The notes beneath the pieces are model-generated. The model saw only the letters and a program-made list of their open reading frames with translations. It did not search any database and was not told the DNA's origin. Positions 17,301 to 22,318 of a DNA stretch of 22,318 nt are shown here, in pieces (position 1 is the first letter of the stretch; every line of letters begins with the position of its first letter). The position numbers and the translations under genes were made by a program. The stretch is from contig SLQC01000056.1 of the NCBI GenBank assembly GCA_007131625.1, forward strand, positions 1 to 22,318, written 5' to 3'. The DNA is from Balneolales bacterium. Its GTDB lineage: Bacteria > Bacteroidota > Rhodothermia > Balneolales > Natronogracilivirgulaceae.

Positions 17301-17548
17301 TATCGAATGAAATTGGTATCAGAGAAGAAAACCGGGACTTTGAAATTTCGTGGGGCGTACAAACCAATGCAGCCTGGGCATTGGCACAGATGGGAGATCT
17401 CTCCGGTGTTCCGGAACTTATCATTTTACTGGATGCTGATCAGGCTCTTCTGCGAAATTACGCACGATATCTTTTGGAAACCATTACTGGCGAACAATTC
17501 GGCAGGGATCGTCAGGCATGGCTGGGATGGTGGGAATTACAGGAATAG
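14366..17548 (+). CDS. Exported protein with two FAD oxidoreductase modules and C-terminal HEAT repeats
   Basis: 1060 aa, about twice the usual length of FAD_oxidored proteins. A Sec-type signal (MKTTFLLFTLGLLSSVGHVSA) has no twin arginine. Module 1 opens with VVVAGGGVAG (GGG at 58-60) and VILLES, and closes with LVVAGRTVDRNPQMGS. Module 2 opens with VVVVGGGTSG (GGG at 438-440) and VAVLEI, and closes with ILVAAMAYSSDHDALIGG. Both look intact for dinucleotide binding. From about residue 825 to the end there are HEAT/PBS-lyase-type helical repeats (IPLLRPLLES, AAVLLGLLGDRSVIPAL, ALGRIGDPQSAEVI, WALAQMGDLSGVPEL). It is translationally coupled to the esterase upstream and ends 7 bp from the stop of the convergent peptidase. 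Likely oxidises a sugar or related hydroxyl compound; substrate and electron acceptor unknown. Confidence 0.85.
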   Translation: MKTTFLLFTLGLLSSVGHVSASDIEVRHFSVASKNLNTVEQSERELPVVGKADVVVAGGGVAGVTAALRAAEEGYSVILLESRNYFGQEISATYKCHTQAGLPAQSSALLTSMYEDLTRIGAINGEIIDPYALRSYLHQKVMEVPRIKVYFYSMATGVVKANDRVQGVVFSGRDGRQVILAKSIVDATEDGRLAASAGAEMIRTMHGDKTARRFISVSLPESVPRGTLAVEGDSRLNDTRIVVHDHFVELELTTHIGENVALDLSKVHGITLEKSFALRDYFKKKEWLPFDLLMDYRSGLVPAPETWIDETPVVASQGTLNETEFMTHDFSNSDIVRPIGIKGLVVAGRTVDRNPQMGSIQALLGTGELAGKTAGMLVLEADDYLDIAKPDQKSVQIGNGPVVSEILEGIDSGEVYPFIHQSSVDLPVRGEYNVVVVGGGTSGAVAAIAAARQGASVAVLEILPNLGGIGSNRVETYYWGAPWKSTLRKELGDGIYLSKRGGSGPLEKVDFSGEDKKFTLQDLALRAGVHIYYKSLGAGAVVDSNQVRGVVVENASGRHVLLADVVIDATGHAGIAVAAGARYAKGRDTDGFIHETSHLSLRDPSNIDDISKSYLRAPSTAINLSIRESRRVTGDYRVTFEDQIHERQFPDVVSKWRSNYDTHFPNSANQSDLAQDWTTILGLWRKPLLGSIPYRSLLPQGLDHILVAAMAYSSDHDALIGGRMQQDMEHLGEAAGVAAAMASRMEVSPRNIPVGELQNELVRLGVLRDEDVPGRTITGGPSLEQLHRQDFWKKEREEQFPASPVKLSLEEITQQLGTDQALEAMHKLYLAGEKAIPLLRPLLESDNRRIHEEAAVLLGLLGDRSVIPALMGFLDERNTRRFEYTLPQATSRPSVPLYWSAVIFLGRFGESDAVPAMMELHSNPPPPEEFGMLTRSQYGIDMFQTTDLCPPPLASFIMVALGRIGDPQSAEVIRPYLTVSNEIGIREENRDFEISWGVQTNAAWALAQMGDLSGVPELIILLDADQALLRNYARYLLETITGEQFGRDRQAWLGWWELQE

Positions 17549-17555
17549 AGAGCTT

Positions 17556-20441
17556 TTATTTCTCCCTTACCACCCGGAAACCGGTAAAATCAGTCTGGAC
17601 AACCGGATAGCTCTCAACAAGGCTGTCAACAAATTGGATGGCTCCGAAACCGTAGACCCTGGCGCCACCGGTATCTTTGTTGCCATTCAGATTGTTCTCT
17701 GTGCTTGTATCAAACCACTCAGCCACGTTGCCGCCCAGATCGTACACTTCGGCATCACCGACCTTGACCGGGGGAAAACTCCCGACTTCCCGAATGAGCA
17801 ATTCCGGCTGAAGCTGATCGATTTTCTGCCGAAGCAAAGCCACTTCATCATAAGTGATGTCATATCCCGCCAATCGATTCAGGGTGTTCTGTCTGGCACC
17901 GGCTGATCGAGCCATTTTGTGAAGTGCCCTCGCTTCATCGGTATTGGGAAGACGATATTTTTTGCCAGTGAGATCACTCAGCCACTTGGTATATTCCTTC
18001 GCCTGGTCCAGGGTAATATTATGGACGGGATGATTGCCGTGGAGCGGATGAAAATCGTGGTGGGGGGCGAATGCCCGAAACTGTTCATTGGTGACGACAA
18101 ACCTCCCTATTGAGATGGACTCGGGAAGATCTGTTTCCGAACCGACGGGTACGACCTCCGGTATCAATTTATCACTGTTTTGGACGCCGAAAAAGTTGTT
18201 ATAGGCAGCCAGGGAATCGCGTTTAATCAGCTCAGCGAGCGGACTATCTTCCTTAAACGCCCGGTTGGGTGCTTCGTAGGTACCGAAAAGGTAGCGGTCA
18301 AACCAGTCGATCTCTTCTTTCAGCTTCCGGGTCTGATGCGTAAGTTTCTGAATACCGTGCGGCTGATCGGGAAACCAGATAAAACGCACCGGAGCTTTGC
18401 CTATCTGTTGCAATGCCCGGTAATGTTCCCATCCCTGATCCCGCGGTACGGCACGGTCTTCACTTCCGAAAAAGATGATGGTAGGGGCTTTGACCCGGTC
18501 CATCCGGAAAATTGGTGATTTTTCGATGTAGGCTTTGTTATAGAAGGTGCCGGCAGTGCTGTCCCACGGGGCTCCGCCGATATAGCTTTGGTCAAACCTC
18601 ACCCCAAACATGCAGGTACCATAATCCGACACCCAGTTCACATTGCCGGCACCCGCTCCGATCACCCGGAACATATCGGGATATTCGATCGAGAGGGCAA
18701 TACTCAGAATCGAGCCGTTTGACCAGCCCATCACGCCGAGCGAATCGGTGTCGATTTTGCCTTTTTCATTCAATGTGTTGATCCCGTTGACGATATCAAC
18801 CAGCTCCAGCTCGTAATACCGTTGTTTGATTGATTCGACAAACTCCAAACCGTGATTTGATGACCCGTGATAATTGGGCATCAGCACAAACGACTCTTTT
18901 TGCGACAACAGATGCGGAAAATAAGCCCAGCTCATATTCCACCAGTCCAGTGTTACAGCTGCGGGTCCGCCGCGGATGGCGACTGTGAGCGGGTACTTCC
19001 GGTCAGGGTCGTAATTTTCGGGATAATAAAGGATACCGTTGACCTCATTACCCTGCGCGCCGATCCAGCGAAAAATTTCAGTCTGTGCGATATACTTATC
19101 AGCCAGTCCGGTGTTAAGCTGGAAAAGTTCCTTGCCCCCGGAAAGACGGGCACTTTGGCGTCGCACATCCAGCTCACCGATGCGGTACTGCGGCCTCGTG
19201 GAAGCGGTGGAGTATACAAAGACAACCTTTTTGTGATCTTCGGAGATGGTTGCGACAGCCACATGCTCATCGTGTTCGCCGGTTTCAACCAGCCGTTTGC
19301 GCCAATCGAAATGCGCATGGTTGGAATCATCACCTCGCCTTCTGCGGTTTTCACTTCGCTCATAATGGGCCAGTATGCGGGTCGGTCCGTTTGCCAGCGA
19401 GACCAGAACATCGTTGCCGGCCAATTCGTAGCCGGAGCCGATCGCCCAGTCCCAGTCTAGTGGCACCTTGACCGGATCCGGAATCGTATTCGTATTCGGA
19501 TCCGGATCCGGTTCATTATCGATACCCGGTAGCGATACATAATAGAGTTCTGAAATACCGGCACCGCTCCACACCGGATCAGATGACGTCACAGCGGTAA
19601 AATAAAAACCATCAGAGTCTTCGGTGAATGCGAAATTGCCTGGAGTTTGATATCCCTCAAGTATGCGTACGTGTTCATCGAACTCAAAATCCCACAGATA
19701 ATAAGAGAGAGCCGGTTGGGCGTCGGCATTATAATGGGGACTTCGGGTATGTCCGGTCACCGCGTAGCGTCCGTCATCCGAAACGGCGAACGTATTAATC
19801 GGATAAGCATTGTCGGTCAGGCGCCGAATATTCTTCGAATCCGGGTCGAATAAAAAAAGACGGCTTGGCTTGAATGTGACGGTGTCTTCAATGACCTGTG
19901 TGTTGTCCTCCCGTTCCTTGCGCTGTGATTCGATCAGCAAATCGCCCTCTTCGGACTGAAACGTGAACGTTCCGTCGTTACGTTGCTGTATATTCCGGAT
20001 TCCTTCGCTAAATTCATGCACCTCAAAAGGTTCTCCGCCGAGCAAGTTCATTGCCCAGAGTTTTTTTCCGTCGTCCCGGGAAGAAAGGTAGTAGAGCAGG
20101 TCACCGTCACGCGAGAAAAGCGGGTTGCTTTCGGACTCCTCTGACCGGGTCAGCCGGATGGTCAGGAAATTTGCTTCATTATCGACTTTATTGTGGCGGT
20201 CCAGCCGGGTGAGGTAGAGATCGGTCACATTTCGATCCTTTTCGGTGGAATTCCGTGATTTAACCCAGGCGACCATCGACCCGTCAGGGGAGAAGGTGAA
20301 TCCGGAGGCCGATTCCTGTCCGACAATATCTTCCGGGGTCCAGTGCCGGTTATTGGCGTGCAAAGACGTTGAAGTGATGATGAATAATAGAAAAACCAAT
20401 AACAACGAAATGCAACGGAGGTAGTAGCCAGAATTTTTCAT
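17556..20441 (-). CDS. Secreted S9 prolyl-oligopeptidase-family peptidase with C-terminal SUMF1-like domain
   Basis: 961 aa. A hydrophobic leader ends near SLHAN. Residues about 35-430 form a WD40/TolB-like beta-propeller (FTFSPDGSMVAWV, PLFSRDGDLLYYLSS), typical of dipeptidyl/acylaminoacyl peptidases. The alpha/beta hydrolase domain holds the triad S574 (GWSNG), D662 (GSEDRAVP) and H695 (PDQPHG). From about residue 763 a SUMF1/FGE-sulfatase-like domain follows: VTNEQFRAF, HPVHNITLDQAKEYTKWL, KKYRLPNTDEA, DLGGNVAEW and a final TGFRVVRE. This domain has no cysteine, so it cannot be a formylglycine-generating enzyme of the known mechanism. A propeller loop contains an Asp-Pro-rich insertion (DPDPNTNTIPDP). 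GC appears higher than in genes to the left. The peptidase role is firm; the extra domain may bind a ligand or substrate. Confidence 0.92.
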   Translation of the reverse strand: MKNSGYYLRCISLLLVFLLFIITSTSLHANNRHWTPEDIVGQESASGFTFSPDGSMVAWVKSRNSTEKDRNVTDLYLTRLDRHNKVDNEANFLTIRLTRSEESESNPLFSRDGDLLYYLSSRDDGKKLWAMNLLGGEPFEVHEFSEGIRNIQQRNDGTFTFQSEEGDLLIESQRKEREDNTQVIEDTVTFKPSRLFLFDPDSKNIRRLTDNAYPINTFAVSDDGRYAVTGHTRSPHYNADAQPALSYYLWDFEFDEHVRILEGYQTPGNFAFTEDSDGFYFTAVTSSDPVWSGAGISELYYVSLPGIDNEPDPDPNTNTIPDPVKVPLDWDWAIGSGYELAGNDVLVSLANGPTRILAHYERSENRRRRGDDSNHAHFDWRKRLVETGEHDEHVAVATISEDHKKVVFVYSTASTRPQYRIGELDVRRQSARLSGGKELFQLNTGLADKYIAQTEIFRWIGAQGNEVNGILYYPENYDPDRKYPLTVAIRGGPAAVTLDWWNMSWAYFPHLLSQKESFVLMPNYHGSSNHGLEFVESIKQRYYELELVDIVNGINTLNEKGKIDTDSLGVMGWSNGSILSIALSIEYPDMFRVIGAGAGNVNWVSDYGTCMFGVRFDQSYIGGAPWDSTAGTFYNKAYIEKSPIFRMDRVKAPTIIFFGSEDRAVPRDQGWEHYRALQQIGKAPVRFIWFPDQPHGIQKLTHQTRKLKEEIDWFDRYLFGTYEAPNRAFKEDSPLAELIKRDSLAAYNNFFGVQNSDKLIPEVVPVGSETDLPESISIGRFVVTNEQFRAFAPHHDFHPLHGNHPVHNITLDQAKEYTKWLSDLTGKKYRLPNTDEARALHKMARSAGARQNTLNRLAGYDITYDEVALLRQKIDQLQPELLIREVGSFPPVKVGDAEVYDLGGNVAEWFDTSTENNLNGNKDTGGARVYGFGAIQFVDSLVESYPVVQTDFTGFRVVREK

Positions 20442-20680
20442 GAATTGACAAGTTACATTAATATCGGAATGGGAGTATCAGGACAAAAATACATATACTT
20501 TTTGTTGATACATGATAAATAATATGCGATAATCGCAACATAAGAGGAATGGAATAATTTTTAAAAAGTTTTAGAATGGCAATTCAGTGGCCGGTTGAGT
20601 AGTTAAGGTTTTAGGAATAAATAATGAGCTGACTTGTTTGTTTCACACATATGTCAAAGTAATCAGAAAGGGAACCCGTT
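20442..20680. other. Divergent promoter region between peptidase and aldehyde dehydrogenase
   Basis: 239 bp, strongly AT-rich, between genes transcribed away from each other, so it must hold both promoters. Stretches such as TAAATAATATG near 20515 are plausible -10 regions, but I cannot fix transcription starts. Confidence 0.45.
20667..20673 (+). promoter_or_regulatory. Ribosome binding site of aldehyde dehydrogenase gene
   Basis: AAAGGGA lies 7 nt before the ATG at 20681, a purine-rich Shine-Dalgarno-like site supporting this start. Confidence 0.5.
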
Positions 20681-22054
20681 ATGAGTAACACATTTGAAGT
20701 TATCAATCCCGTAAACGGTAAGCATGTCCGTACATATTCCACCATGAACAAAGATAAAATGTGGCAGGCAGTGGAGGATAGTCACAAAACGTATCTGGAG
20801 TGGCGGAAGACATCGTTCGGGCACAGAAGCAGACTGATGAAGCGGGCAGCGGAGCTGCTGCGCGAACGGTCAGACCGGTATGGTCGAATGATCACCGAAG
20901 AGGTGGGCAAAACGCTGAAATCGGCCAAAGCCGAGGTTGAGAAGTGCGCCTGGGTGTGTGATTATTATGCGGACAATGCGCAAGAAATGTTGTCGGAAGA
21001 ACACATGGAAACCGATGCAGCAGAAAGCTTTATCACTTACAACCCTCTTGGTGTTGTTCTGGCGGTGATGCCCTGGAACTTTCCGTTTTGGCAGGTGTTC
21101 CGGTTTGCTGCGCCGGCACTGATGGCGGGGAATACGGGCTTGCTAAAGCACGCCAGTAACGTGCCGGAATCGGCACTGGCTATCGAAGAGGTGTTTCGCG
21201 ATGCGGGATTTCCACCGGATGCCTTTCGTTCGCTGTTGATCAATACGACGTGGGTTTCGGAGCTCCTGGAACACAAGTTCGTGGTGGCGGCAACATTAAC
21301 AGGCAGTGGTCCGGCTGGTAGCGCGGTCGCATCAAAAGCCGGAAAGATGCTCAAAAAGACCGTGCTGGAGCTGGGAGGAAGCGACCCCTACATCGTTCTC
21401 GAAGATGCGGACATCGCGGCGGCGGCAGCCACTTGCGTTACCAGCCGACTCATCAACGGTGGACAGAGCTGCATTGCGGCGAAGCGTTTTATTGTGGTGG
21501 AAGAAGTGCAGGAGGATTTCACTGAAAAGTTTATTGCAGGTATGAAAGAGGCTGTTATGGACGATCCGATGATTGATGGCGTCACATTGGGTCCTATGGC
21601 GCGGGAGGATCTGCGCGATGAACTGCATGATCAGGTGGAGCGGTCGGTTCGTCAGGGGGCCAAACTTGTTCTTGGCGGAGAAGTGCCGGATCGCAGCGGC
21701 GCCTGGTATCCGCCAACCGTGTTGACGGGTGTCAGGCCTGGTATGACCGCCTTCGACGAAGAGCTTTTCGGGCCGGTTGCCGCGATTATAACGGCCAAAG
21801 ATGAAGACGATGCAATTGCGATGGCGAATAATTCGTCGTTTGGACTCGGTGCTGCAGTATTCACCGGCGATAATGAACGCGGGCGACGCATCGCTGCCGA
21901 GGAACTGGAAGCGGGATGTTGTTTTGTCAATGAGTTGGTCACATCCGATCCCCGTCTGCCGTTCGGTGGTATCAAAACCAGCGGGTACGGGCGTGAGCTG
22001 GCACATACCGGCATCCGCGAATTTACAAACATTAAAACGGTGTATGTGAGATAA
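20681..22054 (+). CDS. sad: NAD(P)-dependent succinate-semialdehyde dehydrogenase (Sad/YneI type)
   Basis: 457 aa, cytosolic, complete aldehyde dehydrogenase. It aligns by eye along its length with the Sad/YneI type: MPWNFPFWQV with N133, LLKHASNVPE, the catalytic base E230 in LELGGSDPYIVL, nucleophile C264 in GGQSCIAAKRF, LGPMAREDLRDELHDQVE, and EELFGPVAA. The family oxidises succinate semialdehyde to succinate, feeding GABA and related carbon into the TCA cycle, and often accepts other aldehydes. A purine-rich Shine-Dalgarno supports the start. GC appears higher than in the carbohydrate genes, so it is probably core metabolism rather than part of the glycan cluster. The usual second catalytic-loop Cys is not present (QSCIA). 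Exact substrate unproved. Confidence 0.9.
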   Translation: MSNTFEVINPVNGKHVRTYSTMNKDKMWQAVEDSHKTYLEWRKTSFGHRSRLMKRAAELLRERSDRYGRMITEEVGKTLKSAKAEVEKCAWVCDYYADNAQEMLSEEHMETDAAESFITYNPLGVVLAVMPWNFPFWQVFRFAAPALMAGNTGLLKHASNVPESALAIEEVFRDAGFPPDAFRSLLINTTWVSELLEHKFVVAATLTGSGPAGSAVASKAGKMLKKTVLELGGSDPYIVLEDADIAAAAATCVTSRLINGGQSCIAAKRFIVVEEVQEDFTEKFIAGMKEAVMDDPMIDGVTLGPMAREDLRDELHDQVERSVRQGAKLVLGGEVPDRSGAWYPPTVLTGVRPGMTAFDEELFGPVAAIITAKDEDDAIAMANNSSFGLGAAVFTGDNERGRRIAAEELEAGCCFVNELVTSDPRLPFGGIKTSGYGRELAHTGIREFTNIKTVYVR

Positions 22055-22141
22055 GTTGAAAGTATATATGAAATTGGATATGAATTACGTAAATTGTGAA
22101 GAATATGTTATAAACACATGCTCAGTAAACCGCGTAAGCGA

Positions 22142-22204
22142 TATACCAATGGCGAGATAATATTTTTTACAAAGTGGTGCATGATTATTACCGCCATTGG
22201 TATA
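22142..22204. repeat. Stem-loop repeat A
   Basis: TATACCAATGGCG (22142-22154) pairs perfectly with CGCCATTGGTATA (22192-22204) around a 37-nt interior. The 3' side carries GCATGATTATTACCG (22179-22193), which recurs in repeat B 101 bp further on. Confidence 0.75.
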
Positions 22205-22242
22205 CTATGTGACTTTAAAAATCAAAGGTAATTAACACATGA

Positions 22243-22305
22243 AATGGCCATGACAGACCAGCCGTTTTGACACACAGGAGCATGATTATTTCCGTCATGG
22301 ACATT
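22243..22305. repeat. Stem-loop repeat B
   Basis: AATGGCCATGAC (22243-22254) pairs with GTCATGGACATT (22294-22305) with one mismatch around a 39-nt interior. It shares the motif GCATGATTATTTCCG (22280-22294) with repeat A, while the arms differ in sequence but still pair. The array may continue past the window end. Confidence 0.7.
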
Positions 22306-22318
22306 ACATCTGTCGTTA

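Noticed and set aside
17307..17906. 199-codon plus-strand open frame bridging the two convergent genes
   Set aside because: It overlaps the ends of two supported genes in other frames and shows no domain; composition follows from those genes.
17556..18155. Functional formylglycine-generating enzyme activating a sulfatase
   Set aside because: The domain has no cysteine and no sulfatase gene is present in the window.
22142..22305. Integron attC sites
   Set aside because: The expected GTTRRRY/RYYYAAC core pair is not visible and there is no integrase or cassette gene in the window.

Overview
The window (22.3 kb, moderate GC by eye) looks like a chromosomal segment of a heterotrophic member of the Bacteroidota/Balneolota/Rhodothermota lineage. 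This is inferred from the gene families: ThuA and DUF1080 proteins, Tat-exported Gfo/Idh/MocA and aldo/keto reductase enzymes, lipoprotein carbohydrate enzymes, and an S9 peptidase joined to a SUMF1-like domain. Many genes also start without a clear Shine-Dalgarno sequence. There is no rRNA, tRNA, transposase, CRISPR array, transporter or transcription factor in the window.

Layout. From 0.15 to 5.7 kb (+ strand) lie a secreted ThuA-DUF1080 fusion, a secreted GH28 polygalacturonase-like enzyme, a broken and internally deleted copy of a lyase-like lipoprotein gene, and then the intact copy of that gene (589 aa from the better-supported start at 3955). A 42-bp perfect palindrome and a four-copy ~56-bp tandem repeat follow. 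The repeat is built from the 3' end of the next gene, a minus-strand secreted purple-acid-phosphatase-like enzyme (6.0-7.3 kb). From 7.7 to 17.5 kb (+) lie a small secreted protein, a Tat-signal Gfo/Idh/MocA oxidoreductase, a lipoprotein Gfo/Idh-like protein without a glycine-rich nucleotide motif, a Tat-signal aldo/keto reductase, a DUF1961 protein, a serine carboxylesterase, and a 1060-aa protein with two FAD modules plus HEAT repeats. A minus-strand S9 peptidase with a C-terminal SUMF1-like domain (17.6-20.4 kb) converges on it with only 7 bp between the stop codons. A cytosolic succinate-semialdehyde dehydrogenase of the Sad/YneI type follows at 20.7-22.05 kb. The last 180 bp hold two related stem-loop repeats that may continue beyond the window.

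How the genes may work together (inference). Nearly every protein left of 20.4 kb has an export signal. GH28 and the lyase-like protein point to pectin or another uronate-rich glycan. DUF1080, ThuA, Gfo/Idh/MocA and FAD oxidoreductases are families tied to oxidation of sugars to keto-glycosides followed by cleavage. The segment may therefore be an envelope-located oxidative route for pectin-type oligosaccharides, but no transporter or regulator is visible to confirm a locus boundary.

Genome dynamics are the other theme: a decayed tandem gene duplicate, a gene 3' end expanded by tandem duplication and cut by a stop codon, a three-copy 32-bp repeat, and paired stem-loop repeats.
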